In this document: positions 8,915-17,533 of the stretch, piece by piece
How the letters are laid out: each line of letters begins with the position of its first letter
Numbering within the stretch: position 1 is the first letter of the stretch
Position numbers and translations under genes: made by a program
Assembly (NCBI GenBank): GCA_900543695.1
Contig: UQSG01000020.1
Span: 1-52,381, forward strand
Direction: 5' to 3'
DNA from: an uncultured Clostridium sp.
GTDB taxonomy: Bacteria > Bacillota > Clostridia > UBA1212 > UBA1255
Length of the DNA: 52,381 nucleotides
Notes under the pieces: generated by a model
Told to the model about the DNA's origin: nothing
Database searches by the model: none
What the model saw: only the letters and a program-made list of their open reading frames with translations

Positions 8915-8942
8915 ATAATACTTCTTTTTTCGCGTTTGTCCA
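8915..8942 (-). promoter_or_regulatory. Promoter of ileS
   Basis: Minus-strand TGGACA (8937-8942), 16-nt spacer, TATTAT (8915-8920). It lies in the short gap between the ATPase subunit A stop and ileS, so ileS need not depend on the ATPase operon. Confidence 0.6.
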
Positions 8943-8985
8943 TATTTGAAAGATGGGTTTATATTTTTCCGTTAAAACGGGCGGC

Positions 8986-10785
8986 TTACTGCTCCGGCTT
9001 TTTGATGTCGCGATACGCCCTCTGCAGCTCCCGGATTCCTTTATCAAACTTCTCGCGAAGCCGGTCGATTTGAGAAAAATCCTTATTTCCGACGGTGTAT
9101 TTCATGGAAATACAGTCGTCAAAAAATTTCGTGTCCTTAATCACAGATACGGGGACGCCCATCCGCGTCAGCTCCACGCACCGATCATACAGGAACAGAA
9201 TCAGAGACATCATCGCATACTGCTTTTCGAGCGGCACAAACGTATCCACCTCATGAAAAGCGTTTTGCTGGAGAAAGCCGGCCCGAATCACTCTGCCAAT
9301 TTCCAGGATCAGCTTCTGATCCTCCGGCATCAGATCAGCCCCTACCAGCTTAACGATCTCCATCAGATCGTTTTCCTCCTGCAACAGCTTGATCATTTTT
9401 GCGCGCATTTCAAGAAAGTCGCTTCCAAGCTTCTCGTTATACCATTTCGTCATATCGTCGATGTATTCGCTGTAGCTCGTCAGCCAGTTGATTGCCGGAT
9501 AATGCCGGGCGTACGCCAGCTCCCTGTCCAGCCCCCAGAAGCAGCGTACAAAGCGCTTTGTATTCTGTGTAACCGGTTCGGAAAAATCGCCTCCCTGCGG
9601 AGATACGGCGCCGATAATGGAAACGCTTCCCTTTGCGTCATTGTAGCTGACGATTCGTCCCGCCCGGCCGTAAAATTCCGAAAGACGAGACGGCAGATAT
9701 GCTGGGAACCCTTCCTCAGCAGGCATTTCTTCCAGACGCCCGGAGATCTCACGCAGCGCCTCCGCCCATCTTGACGTAGAGTCCGCCATAATCGCGACGT
9801 CATATCCCATATCCCTGTAATATTCGGCAAGCGTAATTCCAGTGTAAATCGACGCTTCTCTTGCCGCAACCGGCATATTAGAGGTGTTTGCAATCAAAAC
9901 GGTGCGTTCCATCAGAGATCGTCCGTTTCTCGGATCTTTCAGGCCAGGGAAATCCTCCAGAACCTCCGTCATTTCGTTTCCGCGCTCGCCGCAGCCGATA
10001 TAAACAATAATATCTGCATCGCACCACTGCGCCAGCTGATGCTGCGTCATCGTTTTTCCCGTTCCGAAGCTTCCCGGAATTGCCGCCGTTCCGCCTCTGG
10101 CCAGAGGGAAGAGCGTATCTATTACACGCTGGCCCGTGATAAGAGGCTCGTCGGCACTGATCCGTTTCTTATACGGGCGGGGAATCCGCACCGGCCAGCG
10201 GCTGAGCATCCGGATTTCCCGTAGCTCTCCATTCTCTGCGCGCACCTTGGCAATGCAGTCCGTTATGGTATAATCCCCCTCCGGCGCAATATATTCCAAA
10301 ACGCCGTCTGCCGCCGAAGCGACACCAGAAAGCGGAAGCGGAATCATTGCCTTGTGCCGCACCGAACCGGTCTCCGGAATTTCTCCGAAAACACTCAGCG
10401 CACCGACCTGCACGCCCTCCTGCAGCACGGGAATAAAATGCCACTTTTTTTGCGTATCCAGGTTCTCCATCTGCTGTCCGCGCGTAATAAAATCTCCGCT
10501 CGTCTCATAAAGCTTCTCAAGCGGCCTCTGTATACCGTCAAACATATTTCCGATAATGCCAGGCGCCAGATACACGGAAAGCGGCTCTCCTGTCGTTTCT
10601 ACAGGCTCACCGGGCTTCAGGCCGGAGGTGCTTTCATAGACCTGAACCGTTGCTTCGTCTCCGTCCACGCTGATGACCTCTCCGACCAGGCGGATCGTTC
10701 CAACGTATACCATATCCTGCACGGAAAAATCGTCGTTTCCTTTGGCCTTTACAACCGAACCATTTATACGCGAAATATATTTCAT
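8986..10785 (-). CDS. atpA: V/A-type ATPase subunit A (catalytic)
   Basis: 599 residues, full length for the family. It is the catalytic subunit of the V1/A1 head, hydrolysing or making ATP coupled to H+ or Na+ movement. The P-loop GSFGTGKT is at 238-245, followed by 'GERGNEM' and 'DSTSRWAEALREIS'. GGGAGG precedes the ATG. It is the last ATPase gene of the operon here: only 137 nt separate it from ileS, and no subunit B or D frame follows. The stop is followed by a weak ccgtt/aacgg hairpin without a T-run. A working enzyme needs B and D encoded elsewhere. Confidence 0.95.
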   Translation of the reverse strand: MKYISRINGSVVKAKGNDDFSVQDMVYVGTIRLVGEVISVDGDEATVQVYESTSGLKPGEPVETTGEPLSVYLAPGIIGNMFDGIQRPLEKLYETSGDFITRGQQMENLDTQKKWHFIPVLQEGVQVGALSVFGEIPETGSVRHKAMIPLPLSGVASAADGVLEYIAPEGDYTITDCIAKVRAENGELREIRMLSRWPVRIPRPYKKRISADEPLITGQRVIDTLFPLARGGTAAIPGSFGTGKTMTQHQLAQWCDADIIVYIGCGERGNEMTEVLEDFPGLKDPRNGRSLMERTVLIANTSNMPVAAREASIYTGITLAEYYRDMGYDVAIMADSTSRWAEALREISGRLEEMPAEEGFPAYLPSRLSEFYGRAGRIVSYNDAKGSVSIIGAVSPQGGDFSEPVTQNTKRFVRCFWGLDRELAYARHYPAINWLTSYSEYIDDMTKWYNEKLGSDFLEMRAKMIKLLQEENDLMEIVKLVGADLMPEDQKLILEIGRVIRAGFLQQNAFHEVDTFVPLEKQYAMMSLILFLYDRCVELTRMGVPVSVIKDTKFFDDCISMKYTVGNKDFSQIDRLREKFDKGIRELQRAYRDIKKPEQ

Positions 10786-10801
10786 TGTTTCCTCCCGTCT
10801 T

Positions 10802-11437
10802 TCATAACGATAAATTGCTCCACGAAAGGAATTGTTCTCGTTCCTTCAAAACATCGCTTTTCATGGAATTATCGATCACCTTGCCGATGGTAGGCAGGCC
10901 GATGACGCATCCTCCGATAAAATCAAAGTCCTTTTCGCTTTTCTGAAACGTCACGCGGATTCCGCGTCCCATCAGACGCTGTGCGGCAGCCTCCGCCAGC
11001 TTCAGGCGATGATCGTAATCGTATGCGGCAAAACAGATTTCCGCCTTTCTTGGGATTGCCTTCATCGCCAGAACCGCCTCGGCGGCTTCGTTCAGCTTAT
11101 AAGTAAAATACGTTTCATATTCTTTGCTCCGCACAAATTCTCTGAGCCGGTCCTCCAGTTCGCGGAAAACGGAATCTATGATTTCGTCCCGCTTGGCAAC
11201 AACACTCGACTGGCCATCGTTTTTCGCCGCTGAAATAATCATCCGGGCTTCCTTCCGCACCTCGTCCATTCCCTTGGCGTACATCTCTTTTGCACTCTTT
11301 GTATAGGATGCCTTTGTCTCCTTCAGCGCATTCTTTGTGGCCTCGTCAATTTCCGCAAGCAGTCGGTCCCTTTCCTGGGCCGCTTTATTGATTACGTTAT
11401 GCTCGAACCGTCTCAGTTTCGAATCTATAGAACTCAT
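10802..11437 (-). CDS. atpE: V/A-type ATPase subunit E (peripheral stalk)
   Basis: 211 residues. The N-terminal half is a long charged helix rich in Lys/Glu/Ala (coiled coil), the C-terminal half a globular domain with 'FDFIGGCVIGLPTIGKVIDNS', the typical E-subunit signature. It joins the catalytic head to membrane subunit I, pairing with the G/H helix. AAGGAG lies upstream of the ATG. It follows subunit F by 49 nt and precedes subunit A by 16 nt. Confidence 0.9.
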   Translation of the reverse strand: MSSIDSKLRRFEHNVINKAAQERDRLLAEIDEATKNALKETKASYTKSAKEMYAKGMDEVRKEARMIISAAKNDGQSSVVAKRDEIIDSVFRELEDRLREFVRSKEYETYFTYKLNEAAEAVLAMKAIPRKAEICFAAYDYDHRLKLAEAAAQRLMGRGIRVTFQKSEKDFDFIGGCVIGLPTIGKVIDNSMKSDVLKEREQFLSWSNLSL

Positions 11438-11486
11438 ATAAGGTCACTTTCTCCTTCTGCCGCCGCGGAAGCGGCATGCGTTTGCA

Positions 11487-11723
11487 TTATTCTATCGTGA
11501 CAAGCAGCGGAAGCCGGCGGTCACGCATCCTGCGGGCAATGATATCCTTTCCCATTTCATAAACATCCTGTGAGATTAATATGATGCCGGTATCGCTGTC
11601 GCCAAGCAGCAATTCAAGACAGTCCTCAAGCTGCTTTTCGTTCCGGACGTTCGTTCCCACAACGCCGGCAAGACGAAATCCCGCCAGCACATCGTTGCTT
11701 TTGCTGATGACATGCATTTTCAT
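11487..11723 (-). CDS. atpF: V/A-type ATPase subunit F, short form
   Basis: 78 residues: 'MKMHVISKSNDVLAGFRLAGV' and 'IILISQDVYEMGKDIIARR' match the Rossmann-like core of subunit F, a central-rotor subunit. Family members are usually about 100-105 residues. This one stops right after 'LPLLVTIE', where others continue with a Pro-Asp-x-x-Gly turn and a mobile C-terminal helix. The next 49 nt before subunit E contain no continuation in any frame, so this looks like a real truncation and not a sequencing frameshift. It starts 3 nt after the subunit K stop. Confidence 0.82.
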   Translation of the reverse strand: MKMHVISKSNDVLAGFRLAGVVGTNVRNEKQLEDCLELLLGDSDTGIILISQDVYEMGKDIIARRMRDRRLPLLVTIE

Positions 11724-11726
11724 CCG

Positions 11727-12197
11727 TCATACCTTGTTCATGATCATGATCGATATAATCAATCCGTATATTGCAATTCCTTCCGCAAGACCGACGAAAA
11801 TAAGCGTTTTTCCGAGCAGCTTGGAATCCTCGCTGATCGCTCCGAGCGCCGCCGAGCCCGCGACAGCAACGGCAATGCCCGCGCCAATCGTAGCAAGACC
11901 GGTAGAAAGCGCCGCTGCCAGATATGCCATTCCCTCCGCCGAGGAAGAATCGCTTTGCGTTTGCTCTGTCTCCGAAACAGGCTCCGTGTCCGCCGCGCTG
12001 GAATGGATCGCAGCTCCGGAGAACAGAAAGATCGCCGCAACCAGGACCAGGCTTGCCATCAGCGCCATATTTCCCTTCAGCGCTCTGCGCAGATATTCTC
12101 CTCCCTTGGATTTCGCCGCGATTTTTCTTGAAAACACTCCGAGACACACAGTAACGATGATCACAAAAATCATAGTCCCAACAATAAACTCCAACAT
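11727..12197 (-). CDS. atpK: V/A-type ATPase proteolipid subunit K
   Basis: 156 residues of membrane rotor ring. There are four hydrophobic segments: about 2-22, 46-64, 90-120 and 131-154. Only the second hairpin looks like a classic proteolipid ('GLATIGAGIAVAVAGSAALGAISE', 'FVGLAEGIAIYGLI') and carries the ion-carrying Glu (E139). The first hairpin lacks a membrane Glu. A Ser/Thr/Glu-rich loop (about 65-88) joins the hairpins. From memory, such two-hairpin proteolipids with a degenerate first half occur in Clostridia. Located 47 nt after subunit I and 3 nt before F. Confidence 0.88.
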   Translation of the reverse strand: MLEFIVGTMIFVIIVTVCLGVFSRKIAAKSKGGEYLRRALKGNMALMASLVLVAAIFLFSGAAIHSSAADTEPVSETEQTQSDSSSAEGMAYLAAALSTGLATIGAGIAVAVAGSAALGAISEDSKLLGKTLIFVGLAEGIAIYGLIISIMIMNKV

Positions 12198-12244
12198 GAT
12201 ATACCCTCCAGAATCTGTTAAATTATAATGATACGTAAGATGCG

Positions 12245-14179
12245 TTAATTTTTATTTTTCGTAACCACCGGCGTATACGGTACCCCATCCCCGGAATAAA
12301 ACCTGCTGAACAGCTCATAATATACAAGACGAAGTCCCTGAATCCCTACGATCAATCCCTCCAGACCAATGATCAGCACGTTTCCTATAATCATGATGAT
12401 CACTTTTCCGGCGCCGCTGGTCAGATCAGATAAAATAAGAAACGCCATCGAAAGGCCCACATGGTTGATTGCAAATGCGCTCAGACGCACAAACGAAATC
12501 GTATTGCTCGCAAAGCTTAAAAGCATGTCGACCATTTCGAACGCCGTTTCGATGAAGAAGCTCCCCTTTTCCGCAGGCATCGCTTTCTTTTTATTCAAAA
12601 GGTTCTCCAGCGGATGCTTAAAGAAAATAATCACAAACGGAATCAGGATCATTCCCGCAAGCAGTCCGGCAGATACCCACAATTTTCCATTCAGCAGAAA
12701 ACCAACTGCGCTTCCGATGATCAGCAGATAAAATACCATCCCGGCGATCCCGTTTCTGTCAAAGAAAATTCTGCCTTTATCCTTTGCCTTGATTCCATTT
12801 AAAATATTCAGAACCATGCCAAACACAAGCAGCACAACGCCGATTGCAATCCCGATGATCAGCATCGTATTGATGTTCGCGCTTTCCATCGGATTCATAA
12901 AAATAGGTTTTATTACGTCTTCCATCGAAAAAATGCTTCCATAAAGAAATCCGAAAATCATGGCGCAGAGCCCGCCGCCCAAAAACACGCCTGCAAGCAT
13001 TGATTTTCTGCGCAGAAGGATGATGCCCGCAATCGCGAAGACAAGTCCCTGTCCTACGTCGCCGAACATAAAGCCCGTCATCAGACAGTAAATGATCGCG
13101 ATCAAAGGCGTGGGATCGATCTCATTATAAGAAGGAAGCCCATACATCGTCACAATCGGCTCGAACGGACGGAAAAGAAAATTGTTTTTCAGCTTTGTCG
13201 GCGGCTTTGTTGTTTCCGGCAGCTTATCGATATCATCCACAATCGTAATTACTTTTGGATCTTTATCGATCAGAGGCTGAAGACGGTTCAGCTCCTCCTC
13301 CGGCATCCAGCCCACGAGATAAAAGGACTCTCGATTAAAAGCGACATATTTCCGGATTTCAAAAATCTCGTTTCTTTTCTCGATCACCTGATACAGGCGC
13401 GCAGCTTCCCGTCCATACTGAGCGGAATATGCCGCTATATTTTTATCCAGCACATCGAGCTCCGCCAGCTTTTTGTTGATTTCACTCGTAATTCTGGTAC
13501 AAATCTCTGCCGGCGTGCCTTGCGAGTCTTCTCCGTCGATCGCTGTGTCGGGGATTCGGATCCGTTCAAACTGCAGACTGTTGAACAGACCATCCACACG
13601 CACCTCATAATCCGCAGGCATCAAATACAATACATATTCAAAGCTTTCATCAGAAGAAACATGGAACATGATCACATCAAGCGTATCGAGATACGACGTG
13701 ATTCTGTCATAGGTCGATTTCGGCATCTTTCCAAATCGGACCTTGAAGAAACGAAGATGAAACAGCTTGGAAAGCTCTACGTCGATCTCTTTTATTTTGG
13801 AGAGCTGACCGGTAACGTGCCGGCGCTCTCTGATATAATCTTCGATTTCCTGACGCTGCCGCCGGAACTCCTCGCTGTGTTCCTCAAGGTCAGCCAGCTT
13901 TGCAGCGATATCTTCAAAGGAAAGAAGCCGGTATTCCTCCTCCGGTTCCGTTGCTTCCGCTTCCACGTGCAGCGTGTCCATGATGCTTTTGCTTCTTCTG
14001 AGCAGTTCCGTACACGGATTCGTCCCCTTATACGCGTACAGCCCCGATACGTTTTTGAGCACGCTCATAGCGTATTCCGGCTGCAGCGCGTAGTCGCCAG
14101 TCATATATTTATTGATAAAATCGTCTAAATACTCCTTGCCGCCTACAAAGTTGACGTATTTCATTTTTTCAATGCCCAT
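12245..14179 (-). CDS. atpI: V/A-type ATPase subunit I (a-subunit, ion channel stator)
   Basis: 644 residues. The ATG at 14179 ('MGIEKMKYVNFVGG') fits the usual N-terminus and overlaps the subunit C stop by 11 nt, implying translational coupling. Residues about 1-330 are the soluble stalk-binding domain with coiled coils. The rest has about seven to eight transmembrane segments, starting after 'PTKLKNNFLFRPFEPIVTMYGLPSY'. 'VRLSAFAINHVGLSMAF' in the C-terminal half carries the conserved Arg that faces the proteolipid Glu. It forms the ion path with subunit K. Confidence 0.93.
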   Translation of the reverse strand: MGIEKMKYVNFVGGKEYLDDFINKYMTGDYALQPEYAMSVLKNVSGLYAYKGTNPCTELLRRSKSIMDTLHVEAEATEPEEEYRLLSFEDIAAKLADLEEHSEEFRRQRQEIEDYIRERRHVTGQLSKIKEIDVELSKLFHLRFFKVRFGKMPKSTYDRITSYLDTLDVIMFHVSSDESFEYVLYLMPADYEVRVDGLFNSLQFERIRIPDTAIDGEDSQGTPAEICTRITSEINKKLAELDVLDKNIAAYSAQYGREAARLYQVIEKRNEIFEIRKYVAFNRESFYLVGWMPEEELNRLQPLIDKDPKVITIVDDIDKLPETTKPPTKLKNNFLFRPFEPIVTMYGLPSYNEIDPTPLIAIIYCLMTGFMFGDVGQGLVFAIAGIILLRRKSMLAGVFLGGGLCAMIFGFLYGSIFSMEDVIKPIFMNPMESANINTMLIIGIAIGVVLLVFGMVLNILNGIKAKDKGRIFFDRNGIAGMVFYLLIIGSAVGFLLNGKLWVSAGLLAGMILIPFVIIFFKHPLENLLNKKKAMPAEKGSFFIETAFEMVDMLLSFASNTISFVRLSAFAINHVGLSMAFLILSDLTSGAGKVIIMIIGNVLIIGLEGLIVGIQGLRLVYYELFSRFYSGDGVPYTPVVTKNKN

Positions 14180-15233
14180 TTTGACCACCCAATATTAAAT
14201 ATCGTTCAATTTGCTGCGGTTCCATTCCGTACCGCACGCCCTCTACAATCGTAATGATATTTTGTATATCAATTTCCTTCAGAAAAAGATACGCCACAAT
14301 TGCCGCAAAGCTGTACCGATTATGACGCATCTGACTCATAAACATGTTGCGGAGATAATCCGAAGCGCTGCTGTCCCACTGTGCGGCATCGCCTGTAAAC
14401 AGCAGGCGGTATCTCGTTTCCGATACGGCCGACCGGAAATCCTCAATATTTGCTGCGCTGAGAGCACGGATCTGTTCCCTGCGCAGCTTTCTCCGATTCG
14501 GCAGAATATGTCCAAGAATCTCTTCCTCAGTAAAATCATAATACTTTTTATATCGGTAAATCCATATAATGTTCTGTACATCGGCTTCCGTGCCGAAAAA
14601 ATTTTTCGTTATATTATAATCTTCCTGTGTCAGGTATTTCTTTGCGCTGTCCAGCACCGTTTTAAAATAATACTCGTCCAGCGCTTCCTCCATATCGAAT
14701 GTGCCGGTGATCTCGCGCATTACATAAGGCTCGAGCACTTTATCATAGCCTGAACCGCGCAGCGCGTCAATCAACTGGTGAAAATCTCTCGCCCGGATAC
14801 ATTTATAAGGATCCAGGTACTTGCTGCTCGAGTATGTTTTGGGAGAATACAGTCTGTACAGCGCGCGCTCCGGAGCAGGAATCCCCGTGTAAATCGCACG
14901 CAGGATCCGTTTCAGCATCATGATCTCGATACGCGTCATAAGCACGGTCAGCATCCGTTTACCGTCGTTGCCAAGCATATGCTTCAGTTTATTGGCATCT
15001 TCAATCAGAGCATTATCAAAAGCGCTCTCAAGGAGATTTCTGTGAACGGACGTATCGCTCACATCCTTCAGGGCGTTTCCATAGCCCCTGCTTTCCTTGA
15101 GCCAGCGGACTACGTCCCCTACGCGCGTCATGGACATGAGCTTCTCGTAATCGCTTCGTTTCAGGATCCCCGTGTACATGGCGCGCATTTTTGTGATTAC
15201 CGCGCTGTATTGTAAAATAGCCGACGCCGACAT
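14169..15233 (-). CDS. atpC: V/A-type ATPase subunit C (rotor-ring cap)
   Basis: 354 residues. The ATG at 15233 ('MSASAILQYSAVITK') is chosen over a further-upstream frame start because the family begins this way. The protein is mostly helical with repeated 'YxxxLMxMTRVGDVVRWLKES'-type helices of the C/AC39 family. It connects the central shaft to the proteolipid ring. It lies 31 nt after the G/H gene and overlaps subunit I. Confidence 0.9.
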   Translation of the reverse strand: MSASAILQYSAVITKMRAMYTGILKRSDYEKLMSMTRVGDVVRWLKESRGYGNALKDVSDTSVHRNLLESAFDNALIEDANKLKHMLGNDGKRMLTVLMTRIEIMMLKRILRAIYTGIPAPERALYRLYSPKTYSSSKYLDPYKCIRARDFHQLIDALRGSGYDKVLEPYVMREITGTFDMEEALDEYYFKTVLDSAKKYLTQEDYNITKNFFGTEADVQNIIWIYRYKKYYDFTEEEILGHILPNRRKLRREQIRALSAANIEDFRSAVSETRYRLLFTGDAAQWDSSASDYLRNMFMSQMRHNRYSFAAIVAYLFLKEIDIQNIITIVEGVRYGMEPQQIERYLILGGQNGH

Positions 15234-15264
15234 TCCATCACTTCCCTTGTCCGTCGCTTCGCCG

Positions 15265-15585
15265 TCAGTCCTTTTCCGTCCTGATAATTCGGGTATAGAG
15301 CTCCTGCAGCCATTGTTCCCTGTGCTTCTGCTCAAAATCTTCCATTGCCGCGATTTTTTCCTTTGCGTATTCTTCCTGTTCCCGCGCTTCGCTTCGCGCC
15401 TTGTTTAAAATCAATACCTTGTCATTTTCCAGACGTTTTTCTTCTCCGCTGAATATTGCTTTTTTGAGCTCTTCTTGTTTGGCATCCAGCGTTTCGTCAA
15501 GGGTGTCTCGCTTCTCTTCGGCCTCCCGTACAAGCTCGCACGAGCGGCGTTCTATTTCAAGTATTTTTGCAATAATCGCATCCAT
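15265..15585 (-). CDS. V/A-type ATPase subunit G/H (peripheral stalk helix)
   Basis: 106 residues, almost wholly one charged coiled-coil helix (Glu/Lys/Arg-rich, no Pro until the end), as expected for the G/H (NtpF-like) stalk subunit that pairs with E. It is the first gene of the ATPase operon, directly behind a good promoter. AAGGAGGG lies about 14 nt before the ATG, rather far. Identity rests on position and composition more than on motifs. Confidence 0.75.
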   Translation of the reverse strand: MDAIIAKILEIERRSCELVREAEEKRDTLDETLDAKQEELKKAIFSGEEKRLENDKVLILNKARSEAREQEEYAKEKIAAMEDFEQKHREQWLQELYTRIIRTEKD

Positions 15586-15641
15586 CTCCCGTTCAACAGC
15601 CCTCCTTCCAATCTGTTCTCCCTCTGTCAGATTGTCATGTC

Positions 15642-15670
15642 ATTGTACCGCTTTTATGTGAATGTTGCAA
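15642..15670 (-). promoter_or_regulatory. Promoter of the V/A-ATPase operon
   Basis: Minus-strand TTGCAA (15665-15670), 17-nt spacer, TACAAT (15642-15647), about 55-60 nt upstream of the first gene. Confidence 0.75.
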
Positions 15671-15692
15671 CTTCTAAAAAAATAATTTTTAC

Positions 15693-15721
15693 AAAAAAGC
15701 AGGCAGAATTTCTCTGCCCGC
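15693..15721 (-). terminator. Terminator of the 475-residue surface protein gene
   Basis: On the minus strand a 9-bp stem (one G-U pair) with a GAAAT loop is followed by six T's. It lies about 32 nt past the stop codon and just before the ATPase promoter. Confidence 0.85.
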
Positions 15722-15753
15722 TCCTTATTCAGAAATTTAGGAATGAATTTCTT

Positions 15754-17181
15754 TTATTCCTTTTTCTCTTCGTTTTCCCCGGAGGCGTCGGACGAATCCC
15801 CGGAGCCTCCTCCGTTTTTCTTCCTTTTATTTACAACCGCGATAATCACAATGATGCCTCCGACCACTACGACGGCGCAAACCACAATGGCAGCGATTTC
15901 TCCTGTAGAGAGGCCGCCCTCCTGCTCCTCTGCTCCCGCCGACGGCGCAGTCGATGCAGTCGCCTTCGGCGTCGCTGTCGCCGCCTTTGTAGGCGTCGCC
16001 GTTGCTTCTGGCGTCGGTGTAGCCGGCTCCGGTGTCGGCTGATTTGCAAGCATCGTTTCCAGATCCTCATGCTTGAACGCCGCGGCCGCTTCCGTGCTGC
16101 TGAAGAAAAGGATATAGTCGATCAGGAATGTGCAGGGCTCTGTCGCTGCGCCTACGATATCATACCGCAGGCTGAGCAGAGAACCTGTAAAATTCTTATT
16201 CGTTTTGAAATTCACAATCGCATTCTGCCATTCTTCGGTATCCTCATACTGAACCGTCAAGGAGCCTCCGGCCGAAGGTCCGGGGAATTCAGTCGTATTA
16301 AAGAAAAACTCTCCGTTCGTCGGGGCGCCCGCCGAACGCTTCAGGCGGATCAGCATTACAGGATAGTCGTCCCGCGTAGGCCCATCTACCCACGTAGGCA
16401 TATGAATATAAAACTGCGGATCGGCGCCTACGCCGACATCTACCTGCAGATAGCCCTCGTCGTTAACCTCCAGATTGTCGATGTACATGGCTCCGTCTAT
16501 GGTATAGTAATACTCCGCGTCGTCATCCGAGAAGCGCATCAGGCAGTCCAGATACGGAATGTAGTCGATCTCCCCGTCTTCCCCGTCCGAGGTCGAACCG
16601 GAAAGCGTGCCGTAAGGCACCTCCGGAGGCGTAATAAACTCGACGGCCATACGCAGGGAAAGACCCGGATTATACTCTCCATTTTCATAAAAGCGCTGAC
16701 CCTCGTACGGCTGCTGCGCCCATACGCCGACGCCGCTGCCGCTGTCATCATACGCATCCGTAGCCTCAAGAACATATTCGCCGGCTTTCAGCGGATCATT
16801 CTCCGCAAATTCAAAGCCCAGGAATCCGTTATCCTGAAAATCCACGAATTCATTCGTCGCGATCGGATCGTTCGACACCGACGTGTCATAGTCCGTGTCA
16901 AACGTATACAGCGAAACCGTCATGCTGCCTACGTTATCGCTCCAGCTCGGACAGCCGAATCCAACAAAGGTTGCGTCGCCGGCAATGGAAAAGTGCGTGC
17001 CTACAATATCGCCGGCCTGCATGGCGTACGGCATATTATCGGCGCCGCTGAAATTTCTGTCTACATCCGCCTCAGGACGAACGACCGGCGTCGCAGCGGC
17101 CGCCTGAGCTGTGCCGAGCGGAAGCGCCGACAGCAGCATTGCGGCAGCAACAACAACTGAAAACAACTTCTTCTTTTTCAT
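15754..17181 (-). CDS. Secreted, membrane-anchored surface protein, function unknown
   Basis: 475 residues. A signal peptide (MKKKKLFSVVVAAAM to about AQA-AA) is followed by two beta-rich segments, about 30-185 and 200-370, with many Asp/Gly/Tyr/Trp, resembling carbohydrate-binding or jelly-roll modules. A Thr/Pro/Ala-rich low-complexity stalk follows (about 380-415). A single transmembrane helix ('AAIVVCAVVVVGGIIVIIAVV') leads into a Lys/Gly/Ser/Glu tail. It lacks an LPxTG-like motif, so the helix itself is the anchor. AGGAGG precedes the ATG, and the gene has its own promoter and terminator. A sugar- or surface-binding role is a guess from composition. Confidence 0.8.
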   Translation of the reverse strand: MKKKKLFSVVVAAAMLLSALPLGTAQAAAATPVVRPEADVDRNFSGADNMPYAMQAGDIVGTHFSIAGDATFVGFGCPSWSDNVGSMTVSLYTFDTDYDTSVSNDPIATNEFVDFQDNGFLGFEFAENDPLKAGEYVLEATDAYDDSGSGVGVWAQQPYEGQRFYENGEYNPGLSLRMAVEFITPPEVPYGTLSGSTSDGEDGEIDYIPYLDCLMRFSDDDAEYYYTIDGAMYIDNLEVNDEGYLQVDVGVGADPQFYIHMPTWVDGPTRDDYPVMLIRLKRSAGAPTNGEFFFNTTEFPGPSAGGSLTVQYEDTEEWQNAIVNFKTNKNFTGSLLSLRYDIVGAATEPCTFLIDYILFFSSTEAAAAFKHEDLETMLANQPTPEPATPTPEATATPTKAATATPKATASTAPSAGAEEQEGGLSTGEIAAIVVCAVVVVGGIIVIIAVVNKRKKNGGGSGDSSDASGENEEKKE

Positions 17182-17533
17182 ATATAATACCTCCTAATTT
17201 AATATGATTATTTGATTGCTGTAAAATATTATATTCAATATTATCATTTTTTTCAACTGGTCTTTTATTAATTTTATATTTTTTATATGATATGCAGAGC
17301 ATTGCAGCGATGCCGTCCCCGCCGTTTTATTAAATTCCGCTTTGCAGCATTCGTCGGGAAAAGCGTAGAAATCTTTTAAAATAGGCATTTATTTAAGTAT
17401 TTCTGCCTTTGGGCACAGTGCATAAGAGCGCCGACAAAAAATTGTAATGTTTTCGTATTTCTTTATTTTGGATATAGTGGTATCATATAAGCATTGTCTA
17501 TATTATATAATACTACTAGGAGGAACATAATAA
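17182..17533. other. 352-bp AT-rich divergent intergenic region
   Basis: It separates the surface-protein gene (-) from the ABC ATPase gene (+). It holds a strong minus-strand promoter at 17228-17256. On the plus strand there are several -10-like hexamers (TATAAT at 17506-17511) without a convincing -35. I see no gene or recognisable RNA between about 17260 and 17460. Confidence 0.6.
17228..17256 (-). promoter_or_regulatory. Promoter of the 475-residue surface protein gene
   Basis: Minus-strand TTGAAA (17251-17256), 17-nt spacer, TATAAT (17228-17233). Confidence 0.8.

Noticed and set aside
8849..8985. T-box leader or a remnant of ATPase subunit B before ileS
   Set aside because: The gap is only 137 nt, shows no T-box core or specifier hairpin, and has no frame resembling subunit B or D.
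15475..17160. Long plus-strand open frame (about 560 codons)
   Set aside because: It is antisense to the 475-residue surface protein and ATPase genes, is Arg/His-rich, has no ribosome site and lacks domain sense. The minus-strand reading has a signal peptide, promoter and terminator.
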